Shown here: piece by piece, positions 20,276 to 28,531 of the stretch
Numbering within the stretch: the stretch's first letter is position 1
How the letters are laid out: every line of letters begins with the position of its first letter
DNA from: Micromonospora craniellae
Lineage (GTDB): Bacteria > Actinomycetota > Actinomycetes > Mycobacteriales > Micromonosporaceae
Assembly: GCF_014764405.1 (NCBI RefSeq)
Contig: NZ_CP061725.1
Coordinates: 930,001 to 994,000 of the forward strand
DNA: 64,000 nt
Direction of reading: 5' to 3'
Position numbers and translations under genes: made by a program
The notes under the pieces: generated by a model
What the model was told of the DNA's origin: nothing
The model's database searches: none
What the model saw: the letters and a program-made list of their open reading frames with translations, nothing else

Positions 20276-20326
20276 GACGTGCAAAGCGTAGCCGGACCCG
20301 TGGAACGGTCGGAACGAGGAGGAGCC

Positions 20327-20545
20327 GTGTGTCGGAGCATCAAGACCCTGCGTGAGCCGTACACCCCACAGGTGACCGACGCGGACGTGGAGGCCGCGGC
20401 GTTGCAGTACGTCCGGAAGATCTCCGGGTTCCGGGCGCCGGCGGCGCACAACGCCGCTGCGTTCGACGCCGCGGTGGCCGCGGTCGCCGCCGCCACCCGC
20501 ACCCTGCTCGACGAGCTGGTGGTACGCGGCGCCCGCCCCAGCTGA
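20327..20545 (+). CDS. DUF2277 family small protein
   Basis: This 72-residue protein starts at GTG 20327 behind GAGGAGGAG and reads MCRSIKTLREPYTPQVTDAD, then AALQYVRKISGFRAPAAHN, which are the DUF2277 hallmarks. The helical C-terminus (VAAVAAATRTLLDEL) is typical too. The conserved N-terminal Cys and the YVRKxSG motif suggest a DNA- or metal-related role, but the function is unknown. It is easily missed because a longer artefactual frame on the same strand begins far upstream inside miaB. It is divergent from miaB, with 51 bp between the starts. Confidence 0.85.
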   Translation: MCRSIKTLREPYTPQVTDADVEAAALQYVRKISGFRAPAAHNAAAFDAAVAAVAAATRTLLDELVVRGARPS

Positions 20546-20566
20546 CCCCGCACGTCGTGGCTCGCC

Positions 20567-20594
20567 GTGAAAGGTGAAAGGTGAAAGGTGAAAG
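20567..20594 (+). repeat. 4 x 7-bp tandem repeat GTGAAAG
   Basis: Four exact copies of GTGAAAG lie head to tail between the DUF2277 stop and the palindromic element at 20591. Confidence 0.9.
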
Positions 20595-20724
20595 GAAGGG
20601 CCCCTTGTTAACGCCTGCGGTAGAGGAGGGGCCCCTTGTTAACCGCAACCTCGCGCCAGCGGCTCGTGCCGTTAAAAGGGGGCCCGTGCTATGCACGAGG
20701 CGTTAACAGGGGGCCCTTCCTTAC
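20591..20724. repeat. Composite palindromic repeat, same family as 37443-37498
   Basis: The outer arms at 20591-20615 and 20699-20723 match in 23 of 25 positions as an inverted repeat (AAGGAAGGGCCCC, then GTTAACGCC). Inside lie a second copy of the half-site in direct orientation (GGGGCCCCTTGTTAAC at 20628-20643) and a partial inverted one (GTTAAAAGGGGGCCC at 20671-20685). The core ACGCCTGCGGTA at 20611-20622 is identical to the loop of the palindrome at 37443-37498. It sits between convergent genes. Confidence 0.8.
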
Positions 20725-20727
20725 ACC

Positions 20728-21207
20728 TCAGGCGGCGGCGAGGGCGGGGTTCACCGAGTCCGGGGTCCAGCGGGAGCGGTGGCACCGGGACCAGCCCCGG
20801 CAGCGCGAGTCGGCCTCGGTGCAGAGGCGACGCTCGCTGAGCACCTCGCCGTCGTCGGTCTCGCGCACGTCGAAGTGCACCGGGCGGATGCTGCCGTCGG
20901 GAGCGACCAGCAGGTGCCGGGTGTCGTCGAGCGTGTCGTCGCGCAGCAGGCAGTTGCGGTCGAGCAGCCGGGCCAGGGCCGCGACGCTGGGCAGCTCGGG
21001 CAGACCGTCGGGTACGCCGTAGCAGTCCACGATCGTGGCGAACTCCCCCGGCGCCTGCCACACGTCGCAGATCACCGCGTACGTTGGCAACCGGGCCGGG
21101 TCGGCCACGGCCAGGGGCATGACCACCCGGCCGATCGCCTCGGCCAGTGCCGGGTAGACCTCCACCGGTCGTACCTGGTCGATTCTCCAGTTCCACAGCT
21201 CGGTCAC
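20728..21207 (-). CDS. Conserved hypothetical protein
   Basis: The 159-residue product is not recognised. GTG 21207 (TELWNWRIDQVRPVEVYP) is chosen because GAGGAGG lies just upstream; the open frame begins 9 codons earlier. The visible content is a compact alpha/beta protein with LPTYAVICDVWQAPGEFATIVDCYGVPDGLPEL and a region like PVHFDVRETDDGEVLSERRLC. It ends in a Cys/Arg-rich segment (CRGWSRCHRSRW) and a short hydrophobic tail. There is no signal peptide or transmembrane helix. The codon pattern is normal for the window. It lies downstream of the selD region on the same strand but about 300 bp away, so probably has its own promoter. Confidence 0.6.
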   Translation of the reverse strand: MTELWNWRIDQVRPVEVYPALAEAIGRVVMPLAVADPARLPTYAVICDVWQAPGEFATIVDCYGVPDGLPELPSVAALARLLDRNCLLRDDTLDDTRHLLVAPDGSIRPVHFDVRETDDGEVLSERRLCTEADSRCRGWSRCHRSRWTPDSVNPALAAA

Positions 21208-21409
21208 GCCGCCTCCTCGCTGTGCTCGTCCCACCGGCCTCCGGATCGGGCCTTACTGACGATGGTGGGGGGCATTTGCCCCGGGCCGGGGGCAAGTTAC
21301 CGGTCTGTGACCATTCTGGGCAAAATTTCCCGACCCGATATCGCCGCGGGTAGCGGGAAGGTGACAGTTTATCGGGTATGGTCCGCGCTCCCACACAACG
21401 GCTCGCCGG

Positions 21410-21533
21410 GTCAGCGCCGCACGAGCCGGCGCTCGGCCCGGCCAGGGCAGCACGAGCCGGCGCTCGGCCCAGCCAGGGCAGCACGCTCAGGCGCTCGGCC
21501 TGGTCAGCGCAGCACGAGCCGGTGCTCGCCGCG
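21410..21533 (-). repeat. 4 x 31-bp tandem repeat spanning the selD 3' end
   Basis: Four units of 31 bp lie at 21410-21440, 21441-21471, 21472-21502 and 21503-21533, each with the core GCACGAGCCGGCGCTCGGCC or a close variant. The last unit is the true 3' end of selD (codons for HRLVLR plus stop); the other three extend downstream. Units 1 and 4 keep the stop trinucleotide, while units 2 and 3 have CCA in place of TCA. Upstream sequence (21401-21409, GCTCGCCGG) may be a worn fifth unit. Confidence 0.85.
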
Positions 21534-22493
21534 GGGCAGCAGTTCGCCGATCACCGGGGCGCCCGGCACCTCGCCGGCCACCAGCAGGCCGCCGGAGGTC
21601 TGCGCGTCGGCCAGCAGCAGCCGTTCCGTCTCACCGACCGTGCCGAAGTCCGTCCACGGGGTCACCCATTCGAGGTTGCGGCGAGAGCCGCCGCTGACGT
21701 ACCCGTCACGCACCGCTTCGGAGGCGCCGGCCAGATAGGGCACCCGGGCGGTCTCGATCGCTACGGTGAGTTCGCTGGCCCGGGCCAGCTTCGAGGCGTG
21801 CCCGAGCAGACCGAAACCGGTCACGTCGGTGCCGCAGCGCACCCCGGCCGCCACCGCCGCCCGGGCCGCGTCCCGATTGAGGGTGGTCATCGCGGCGACC
21901 GCCTCGGGAAAGCTCTCCCCGGTGTTCTTGTGCCGGGTGTTGAGCACGCCGACCCCGAGCGGCTTGGTCAGCGAGAGCGGCAGTCCGGCCCGCCCACCGT
22001 CGAGGGTGATCAGTTCCTCCGGCCGGACCAGCCCGGTGACAGCCAGCCCGTACTTGGGGCCGTCGTCGTCGACGCTGTGCCCGCCGGCCAGGTGACAGCC
22101 GGCCTCCCGGGCCACGTCCAGGCCGCCGCGCAGCACCTCACGGGCCAGTTCCAACGGCAGTACGTCGCGCGGCCAGCAGAGCAGGTTGAGCGCGACCAAC
22201 GGGCTGCCGCCCATCGCGTACACGTCGGACAACGCGTTGGCGGCGGCGATCCGGCCCCAGTCGTACGCGTCGTCCACCACCGGGGTGAAGAAGTCGGCGG
22301 TGGTCACCACGCCGGTCCGCTCGTCCAGCCGGACCACCGCGGCGTCGTCGCCGTGATCGAGCCCGACCAGCAGGTCGGCGACGCCGGCGGCGGGACCGAG
22401 GCCGGCCACCATCGCCTCCAGCTCGCCGGGTGGGATCTTGCACGCGCATCCGCCGCCACGGGCGTACCGAGTCAGCCGCACGCGTTCAGTCAT
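21504..22493 (-). CDS. selD: Selenide, water dikinase (selenophosphate synthetase)
   Basis: SelD makes selenophosphate from selenide and ATP for selenocysteine or selenouridine. The 329-residue protein has the catalytic loop GGGCACKIPP with Cys16 and Lys19 (E. coli Cys17/Lys20), Cys rather than Sec at the key position, and a conserved ATP site (GDDAAVV, TTADFFTPVVDD, LSDVYAMGG, HLAGGHSVDD). ATG 22493 begins just before the conserved part; the frame is open to 22526. No selA, selB, tRNA-Sec or selenoprotein gene is visible in the window, so its downstream pathway must be elsewhere. The stop codon lies inside the 31-bp tandem repeat. Confidence 0.96.
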   Translation of the reverse strand: MTERVRLTRYARGGGCACKIPPGELEAMVAGLGPAAGVADLLVGLDHGDDAAVVRLDERTGVVTTADFFTPVVDDAYDWGRIAAANALSDVYAMGGSPLVALNLLCWPRDVLPLELAREVLRGGLDVAREAGCHLAGGHSVDDDGPKYGLAVTGLVRPEELITLDGGRAGLPLSLTKPLGVGVLNTRHKNTGESFPEAVAAMTTLNRDAARAAVAAGVRCGTDVTGFGLLGHASKLARASELTVAIETARVPYLAGASEAVRDGYVSGGSRRNLEWVTPWTDFGTVGETERLLLADAQTSGGLLVAGEVPGAPVIGELLPRGEHRLVLR

Positions 22494-22663
22494 CTGCCCA
22501 TGATCTCCGTCACTGGGCGTGAACACCAGCGCTCACCGGCAATTTCGGACTTGGGGCCGCGATCCAGGTCGGTGTTACCGCTCCGTGACCAACTGAGTTG
22601 TCTTCTGCCATCTAGCCCCGCCTACAGTGGCCGCTAACCGAGGGTCAACCGGCCCTCAAAGCA

Positions 22664-23431
22664 ATGAGGGGGACGGTGGACGCCGTGGCGACGGGCGAAC
22701 CGCTCATCGTGTTGGACTCGGTCAACAAGTGGTTCGGGCCGTTGCATGTGCTGGACGACGTCTCGGTGTCGGTCAACCGCGGCGAGGTGGTCGTGGTGAT
22801 CGGACCGTCCGGCTCCGGTAAGTCGACCCTGTGCCGCACGATCAACCGGCTGGAGCCGATCAACTCCGGCACCATCACGTTCGACGGCCAGACGCTGCCA
22901 GCCGAGGGCAAGGCCCTGGCGAAGCTGCGCAGCGAGGTCGGAATGGTCTTCCAGTCCTTCAATCTCTTCGCGCACAAGACGATCCTCGAGAACGTCACGC
23001 TCGGCCCGGTCAAGGTGCGCAAGGAGAAGGCGTCGGTGGCCCGCGAGCGGGGTCTGGCCCTGCTCGACCGGGTGGGCATCGCCAACCAGGCCGACAAGTA
23101 CCCGGCCCAGCTCTCCGGCGGCCAGCAGCAACGGGTCGCGATCGCCCGCGCGCTGGCCATGCAGCCGAAGGCGATGCTCTTCGACGAGCCCACCAGCGCG
23201 CTGGACCCGGAGATGGTCGGCGAGGTGCTGGACGTGATGACCTCGCTGGCCCGCGACGGCATGACCATGGTCGTGGTCACCCACGAGATGGGCTTCGCTC
23301 GGCACGCCGCCAACCGGGTCATCTTCATGGCCGACGGCAAGCTCGTCGAGGAGGCCACCCCGAGCGATTTCTTCGCCAACCCGCAGACCGAGCGGGCCAA
23401 GGACTTCCTCTCCAAGATCCTCACTCACTAG
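22664..23431 (+). CDS. gluA: Glutamate ABC transporter ATP-binding protein
   Basis: This is the nucleotide-binding subunit of a polar amino acid importer, about 255 residues: Walker A GPSGSGKST, Q-loop MVFQSFNLF, signature LSGGQQQRV, Walker B AMLFDEPTS, and H-loop VVTHEMGF. ATG 22664 has no ribosome site before it; GAGGG at 22666-22670 instead favours GTG 22676 (four codons shorter) or GTG 22685. It is the first gene of gluABCD, which in Corynebacterium and Streptomyces imports glutamate. The same operon lies near recA-recX in Streptomyces, as here. Confidence 0.95.
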   Translation: MRGTVDAVATGEPLIVLDSVNKWFGPLHVLDDVSVSVNRGEVVVVIGPSGSGKSTLCRTINRLEPINSGTITFDGQTLPAEGKALAKLRSEVGMVFQSFNLFAHKTILENVTLGPVKVRKEKASVARERGLALLDRVGIANQADKYPAQLSGGQQQRVAIARALAMQPKAMLFDEPTSALDPEMVGEVLDVMTSLARDGMTMVVVTHEMGFARHAANRVIFMADGKLVEEATPSDFFANPQTERAKDFLSKILTH

Positions 23432-23495
23432 TCCGCCCGAAATAGGAGCACGCCGTCCCCCGGCGGCGGAGCTTTGTCGCAGAAGGAGATGAAAA

Positions 23496-24374
23496 GTGCG
23501 TATTAAGCGCATAGCGGCGGTTGCCGCCGCAGCCACCCTCGCCCTCGGCATGACCGCCTGTGGCGGGGACGACGCCGACGAGGGCACCGGCGGCGAGACC
23601 AAGGACTTCGCCGCCGGCAGCACGATGGAGCGCCTCAACCAGGCCCAGTCCATCAAGATCGGTACCAAGTTCGACCAGCCGCTGTTCGGCCTCAAGGGCC
23701 TCGACGGCGCCCCGCAGGGCTTCGACGTCGAGATCGGCAAGGTCATCGCCGCCGAGCTGGGCATCCCGGAGAGCAAGATCCAGTGGGTCGAGACCGCGTC
23801 CCAGGTCCGCGAGCAGCGGATCGAGGAGTCGGCGGTCGACATCGTGATCGCGACCTACACGATCAACGAAACCCGCAAGGAGCGGATCGACTTCGCCGGG
23901 CCGTACTACATCGCCGGCCAGACGGTCCTGGTCCGGGCCGACGAGAGCGAGATCACCGGCCCCGACTCGTTCAAGACCAGCGGCAAGAAGGTCTGCTCGG
24001 TGCAGGGCTCGACCCCGGCCAAGAACATCGAGCCGTACCTGGGCAACATCGCCGAGCAGCTCGTCGTCTTCGACGTGTACAGCAAGTGCCTCGACGCCCT
24101 CAAGGGCGGCCAGGTCGACGCGATCACCACGGACAACGTCATCCTGACCGGCTACATGTCCCAAAACGAGGGCCAGTTCAAGCTCGCCGGTGAGACCTTC
24201 ACCGAGGAGCCCTACGGCATCGGCCTCAAGAAGGGCGACAACGACTTCCGCACCTTCCTGAACGACACCCTGGAGGCGGCCTTCTCCGACGGCCGTTACC
24301 TGCAGGCATGGAAGGACACCGCGGGCAAGGTCGACTCGGCCGACCCCAAGATCCCGACCGTCGACCGCTACTGA
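23496..24374 (+). CDS. gluB: Glutamate-binding lipoprotein
   Basis: The 292-residue solute-binding protein starts at GTG 23496 behind GAAGGAG. It has a lipoprotein signal ending GMTACGGDD, so it should be anchored outside the membrane. The body is a family-3 periplasmic-binding fold: IKIGTKFDQPLFGL, GFDVEIGKVIAAELG, RKERIDFAGPYY and VDAITTDNVILTGY. It delivers glutamate or a related acidic amino acid to GluCD. It lies 64 bp after gluA. Confidence 0.94.
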   Translation: MRIKRIAAVAAAATLALGMTACGGDDADEGTGGETKDFAAGSTMERLNQAQSIKIGTKFDQPLFGLKGLDGAPQGFDVEIGKVIAAELGIPESKIQWVETASQVREQRIEESAVDIVIATYTINETRKERIDFAGPYYIAGQTVLVRADESEITGPDSFKTSGKKVCSVQGSTPAKNIEPYLGNIAEQLVVFDVYSKCLDALKGGQVDAITTDNVILTGYMSQNEGQFKLAGETFTEEPYGIGLKKGDNDFRTFLNDTLEAAFSDGRYLQAWKDTAGKVDSADPKIPTVDRY

Positions 24375-24397
24375 TCCCTTAGCTGAAGGGTGATCTC

Positions 24398-25105
24398 GTG
24401 AACGTCCTCGTCGACAATTTCGACGTCTTCCGCAGTGGATTCTTCGTCACTCTTCAGCTCTGCATCCTGTCGGCCACGGGGGCGTTGATCCTCGGCGTTC
24501 TCGTGGCCGTCATGCGGATCTCGCCGGTGCCGCCACTACGGTGGCTCGGCGGAGCGTATGTCACGGTGCTGCGCAACTGTCCACTCACGATCGTCATGTT
24601 CTTCGCCGCGTTCGGTCTCCCGGCACTCGGGTCCAACGCCGACTTCCTCCGGATCCCAGGGCTGGACGCGATCTTCCAGCGTATGGGCACCGACCTCCCG
24701 TACTTCCGGTTCGCGTTCATCGCGCTGAGCGTCTACACGGCCGCGTTCGTGGCCGAGGCGGTCCGCAGCGGTGTCAACGGCGTCGCGAGCGGCCAGGCCG
24801 AGGCGGCACGGGCCATCGGGCTCACCTTCACCCAGAACCTGCGCTTCGTCGTCCTGCCCCAGGCATGGAAAGGAGCGATCGTGCCGCTCGGCAGCGTGCT
24901 GATCGCCATGATCAAGAATTCGGCGCTGGCCGGCTTCTTCGGCGTCACCGGAGACCTCTCCGCCAGCGGCGTGTCGCTCACCAGCGTGGGCGGCCACCCG
25001 ATCATCCCCGTCTTCATCGGCATCAGCGTGGGCTACCTGATCCTCACGGTCCCCCTCGGCCTGACGCTGGACCGGATCGAGCGCCGGCAGGCGGTGGCCC
25101 GATGA
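24398..25105 (+). CDS. gluC: Glutamate ABC transporter permease
   Basis: The 235-residue integral membrane protein starts at GTG 24398. It has several hydrophobic helices and the HisM-type permease motif around EAVRSGVNGVASGQAEAARAIGL, which contacts the ATPase. It starts 23 bp after gluB, and its stop overlaps gluD by 4 bp (ATGA), indicating coupled translation. It forms the channel together with GluD. Confidence 0.94.
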   Translation: MNVLVDNFDVFRSGFFVTLQLCILSATGALILGVLVAVMRISPVPPLRWLGGAYVTVLRNCPLTIVMFFAAFGLPALGSNADFLRIPGLDAIFQRMGTDLPYFRFAFIALSVYTAAFVAEAVRSGVNGVASGQAEAARAIGLTFTQNLRFVVLPQAWKGAIVPLGSVLIAMIKNSALAGFFGVTGDLSASGVSLTSVGGHPIIPVFIGISVGYLILTVPLGLTLDRIERRQAVAR

Positions 25106-26091
25106 GCAACCAGACCTCCGTCCTCTACGACGCCCCGGGTCCGCGCGCCCGCCGGATCACGATCATCTCCAGCGTGCTCGCCGCCGTCGCGGCCGTCGCC
25201 GGGGCCTACTTCCTCGTCTACCGCCCGCTCGACGAGCGTGAACAGTTCACGATGGAGAAGTGGGGACCGCTGATCGACCCCGGCAACGAGGTCTTCGGCC
25301 AGGTGTGGACCCAGCTCGGCCAGGGATTCCAGGCGACCCTGATCGCCGCCGCGCTCGCCATCGTCAGCTCGCTGGTCTTCGGCACCCTGCTCGCGATCCT
25401 GCGGGTGCAGCTCAAGGCGCTGATGCGCCGCCGCTTCACCACCCTGGCGCCGCCGGTGGCCCTGGCCGTACGCGGGCTGAGCTGGGTGCTCAACGGCGTG
25501 ACCAAGTTCTTCGTCGAGGTGTTCCGCGGACTGCCGGTCGTCATCACGATCTTCTTCTGCGCCAGCGGCCTGCCGGTGCTCGGCGTGGACCTGGGCAGCA
25601 TCCTGTGGTACCTGGTGATCGGCCTGACCATCTACAACGGTGTGGTCATCGGCGAGATCCTCCGCTCCGGCATGGAGGGCCTGCCCGGCGGCCAGCGCGA
25701 GGCGGCCGACGCCATCGGTCTGACCTCGTTCCAGGCGACCCGGATGATCCTGCTGCCGCAGGCGTTCCGGATCATGCTCCCGGCGCTGATCAGCCAGCTC
25801 GTCGTGGTCTTCAAGGACACCTCGCTCGGCTTCATCATCAGCTACGAGGAGGTCCTTCGGAAGAGCAGCTTCATCATCCAGGTGCTGGACAACCCGATCC
25901 AGGTGTACTTCGTCGTCGGCGTCATCTACATCGCCGTCAACTACCTGCTGACGAAGCTCGCCGAGTACACCCAGCGGCGCCTCGCCCAGGGCCGTCGGAC
26001 GGCCAAGAAGCCGGAGCCGACGCAGGCCGCCCCCATGACGGGATCAGCCACCCCCCAGGAGACCGAGGCGGTCGCCGGCACGGCCACCTGA
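25102..26091 (+). CDS. gluD: Glutamate ABC transporter permease
   Basis: The 329-residue permease starts at ATG 25102, overlapping gluC. It is longer than GluC because of an N-terminal membrane segment plus loop (residues 1-75) and a hydrophilic C-terminal tail of about 35 residues. The EAA motif reads GEILRSGMEGLPGGQREAADAIGL. It pairs with GluC. A 13-bp hairpin follows the gene, ending the operon. Confidence 0.94.
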   Translation: MSNQTSVLYDAPGPRARRITIISSVLAAVAAVAGAYFLVYRPLDEREQFTMEKWGPLIDPGNEVFGQVWTQLGQGFQATLIAAALAIVSSLVFGTLLAILRVQLKALMRRRFTTLAPPVALAVRGLSWVLNGVTKFFVEVFRGLPVVITIFFCASGLPVLGVDLGSILWYLVIGLTIYNGVVIGEILRSGMEGLPGGQREAADAIGLTSFQATRMILLPQAFRIMLPALISQLVVVFKDTSLGFIISYEEVLRKSSFIIQVLDNPIQVYFVVGVIYIAVNYLLTKLAEYTQRRLAQGRRTAKKPEPTQAAPMTGSATPQETEAVAGTAT

Positions 26092-26118
26092 CCTCGATCA
26101 GGAGCACCACCCGAACCG

Positions 26119-26157
26119 GATGGCCGGTCGGAGGCGAGAAGCCCCCGACCGGCCATC
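26119..26157. terminator. Bidirectional terminator between gluD and rny
   Basis: A perfect 13-bp inverted repeat (GATGGCCGGTCGG at 26119-26131, complement at 26145-26157) with a 13-nt loop occupies the 70-bp gap between the convergent genes gluD and rny. Confidence 0.8.
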
Positions 26158-26161
26158 GGCG

Positions 26162-27928
26162 TCAGCGGGCGATCTCGGTGACCCGGGACTCGCGTACCAC
26201 CGTCACCCGGATCTGCCCCGGGTAGGTCAACTCCTCCTCGACCTGCTTGGCCACGTCGCGGGCCAGCACCGCCGCGCCGATGTCGTCGACGTCGTCGGGC
26301 TTGACCATCACCCGGATCTCCCGGCCCGCCTGCATGGCGAAGACCTTTTCCACACCGTGCTTGCCGGCCGCGATCTCCTCGATCCGTTCCAGCCGCTTCA
26401 CGTACGCCTCCAGGCTCTCCCGCCGGGCCCCCGGCCGTCCCCCGGAACAGGCGTCGGAAGCCTGGGTGAGCACCGCCTCGACGGTCTGCGGCGGCACCTC
26501 GTTGTGGTGCGCCTCGATGGCGTGCACCACGTCCTCGCTCTCGCCGTACTTGCGGGCCACGTCCGCGCCGATGATGGCGTGACTGCCCTCCACCTCGTGG
26601 GTGAGCGCCTTGCCGATGTCGTGCAGGAACGCCGACCGCTTGATCAACGGCACGTCCAGGCGCAGTTCGGCGGCCATCACCCCGGCGATGTGCGCGGTCT
26701 CGACCAGGTGCTTGAGCACGTTCTGCCCGTACGAGGTGCGGTATCGCAGCCGCCCCAGCAGCGTCACCAGCTCGTCGTGGATCTCGGTGATGCCGACCTC
26801 TACCAGGGCGTCCTCGGCGGCCCGCCGGCAGAGCTGGTCCACCTCCTGGCGGGCCAGGTCGTGCACCTCCTCGATCCGGTGCGGGTGGATCCGGCCGTCG
26901 AGCACCAGCTTCTCCAGCGTCAACCGGCCCACCTCCCGGCGTACCGGGTCGAAGCAGGACAGCAGCACCGCCTCGGGGGTGTCGTCGATGATCAGGTTGA
27001 CGCCGGTGACCGACTCGAAGGCCCGGATGTTGCGGCCCTCCCGACCGATGATCCGGCCCTTCATCTCGTCGCCCGGCAGGTGCAGCACGCTGACCACGCT
27101 CTCCGCGGTCTGTTCGCTGGCCACCCGCTGGATCGCGTCGACCACGATGTGCCGGGCCCGCTGCTCGGCCGTGGACCGGGCGTCGGTCTCGATGTCCCGC
27201 ACCAGCAGCGCGGCCTCCCGCTTGGCCTGGGTCTCGATCGCCTCGACCAGCTCGGTCCGGGCCGCGTCGGCGGTCAGTCCGGCCACCCGCTCCAACTCCC
27301 GCCGCCGCTGGTTCTCCGCCTCGGCCAGTTCCGCCTCCCGGACGGCCAGCGCCGCCTCCCGGGCGGCCAACGCCGCACTCGCGGCGGTGAGCTGGCGCTC
27401 CCGCTCGGCGAGCCGCTCAACCTCCTCGGTGTGCAGCCGTTCCCGCTCGTCCATCCGGGCGGCTCGCCGCTCGACCTCGGCGGCCTGCTCGCGGGTGGTC
27501 GCGGCGAGCACCGCCACCTCCCGCTCACCGCTGCGCCGAGCCGCCGTCCGCAACTGTTCGGCGTCCGCCTCGGCCTGCTTGTGCGCCCGCTCCAGCACGG
27601 TGTCCGCCTCGGCGCGGGCGTCGTCGAGCACCCGCCGGGCCTCCGCCCGGGCCGCCTTCGCCTCCGCCTTGGCCCCCGCCGCCTCCGCGCGTGCCGCGGA
27701 CGCCGCCGACTTGGCCACGTCAATGGTGCTGTTCACCTCGTCGGCGGCGGTCCGCAACGCCGCCAGCGACTGCTCCTGACGGTCCTTCTCCGCGATGTAC
27801 GCCGGATCCTCCGGCGCCGGGCGCGCCTGCATGCCGCGCAACACCCGCAGCCCGAGGAAAGCCGCGCCGAGCACCACCACGGTCAGCAGCAGGACGGCGA
27901 CCAGGAGCACCACGTCCAGGGCGCTCAT
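26162..27928 (-). CDS. rny: Ribonuclease Y
   Basis: RNase Y is a membrane-bound endoribonuclease that starts mRNA decay. The 588-residue protein has an N-terminal membrane anchor (residues 5-27, VVLLVAVLLLTVVVLGAAFL) and a very long Ala/Glu/Arg-rich coiled coil (about 45-250). These are followed by a KH domain (MKGRIIGREGRNIRAFE) and an HD domain with FLHDIGKALTHE and a second His motif HHNEVPP. Length and order are standard for the family, though the coiled coil is longer than in Bacillus. GGGGAG precedes ATG 27928. Synteny with recX-recA is shared with Streptomyces. The likely promoter is at 28394-28422. Confidence 0.95.
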   Translation of the reverse strand: MSALDVVLLVAVLLLTVVVLGAAFLGLRVLRGMQARPAPEDPAYIAEKDRQEQSLAALRTAADEVNSTIDVAKSAASAARAEAAGAKAEAKAARAEARRVLDDARAEADTVLERAHKQAEADAEQLRTAARRSGEREVAVLAATTREQAAEVERRAARMDERERLHTEEVERLAERERQLTAASAALAAREAALAVREAELAEAENQRRRELERVAGLTADAARTELVEAIETQAKREAALLVRDIETDARSTAEQRARHIVVDAIQRVASEQTAESVVSVLHLPGDEMKGRIIGREGRNIRAFESVTGVNLIIDDTPEAVLLSCFDPVRREVGRLTLEKLVLDGRIHPHRIEEVHDLARQEVDQLCRRAAEDALVEVGITEIHDELVTLLGRLRYRTSYGQNVLKHLVETAHIAGVMAAELRLDVPLIKRSAFLHDIGKALTHEVEGSHAIIGADVARKYGESEDVVHAIEAHHNEVPPQTVEAVLTQASDACSGGRPGARRESLEAYVKRLERIEEIAAGKHGVEKVFAMQAGREIRVMVKPDDVDDIGAAVLARDVAKQVEEELTYPGQIRVTVVRESRVTEIAR

Positions 27929-28531
27929 ACAGCGGCTCCCCGGAATGTGTCACCGGTCGCCGCAGCGTCGCTCGGCGGTGGGGCCGGCTGCTCACCCGGC
28001 GACCCTGAACTCTGCTCACCGTCGTCGGTGGCCCCCGCACCCGGCGCAGCGGATGCGCCCGTTCCCCCGCTCATGCCGGCCACCCGATGGACCCGTACCG
28101 CCTCGACATGGCGCGCCTCCCCTGAACGTCGCGCCGCAGGCAGCATGCCGGTGGGCACGCTCCTACGGCTCTGGACGCCCGACCGGAGCGCCTGGCCGTG
28201 GGATGGCTTCCTCCGCCGACGGGGTCGCTGAGACCGTCGGCGGGCCGGGTGCAGGTGTCCCGTCGACCCGGACCGGCCTGTCCGTGGTCGACGTATGCAG
28301 CCGGTGAAACCGGCCAAAGTGATGCTGTTCTGTTACGAGATCTATGTTGTGCGCTTAGCCTGCGCCGGTCGGGCAATGTGAGCCTTTATGGCGAGGCTAG
28401 GACTCCGACGGCCTCCGGTCAAGAAGTCATGATCAAACCACCCGGACGGAGAGAAGTTAACTCATCACCCTGAGTCACTAAAGAGTCGGACTTCAGCGGA
28501 CAAACAGTACCGGCGACCGGACGAACCGCGG
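27929..28531. other. Spacer between rny and recX
   Basis: This 600-bp gap has no firm gene. A minus-strand frame of about 49 codons (28074 to 27925, MSGGTGASAAPGAGATDDGE...) ends with a TGA overlapping the rny ATG by 4 bp. It could be a small translated leader, but it is Gly/Ala/Pro-rich and lacks a good ribosome site, so it is left uncalled. The middle (28300-28314) has a GCCGG-TGAAA-CCGGC hairpin. 28315-28500 is unusually A/T-rich and holds the probable rny promoter. Confidence 0.5.
28394..28422 (-). promoter_or_regulatory. Probable housekeeping promoter for rny
   Basis: Read on the minus strand: TTGACC (28422-28417), 17-bp spacer, TAGCCT (28399-28394), close to the actinobacterial sigma-70 consensus TTGACN-17/18-TANNNT. 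If used, the rny transcript has a leader of about 460 nt. Confidence 0.5.

Noticed and set aside
27925..28074. 49-codon frame whose TGA overlaps the rny ATG
   Set aside because: The overlap looks like coupling, but the peptide is Gly/Ala/Pro-rich and lacks a ribosome site. Not called as a gene.
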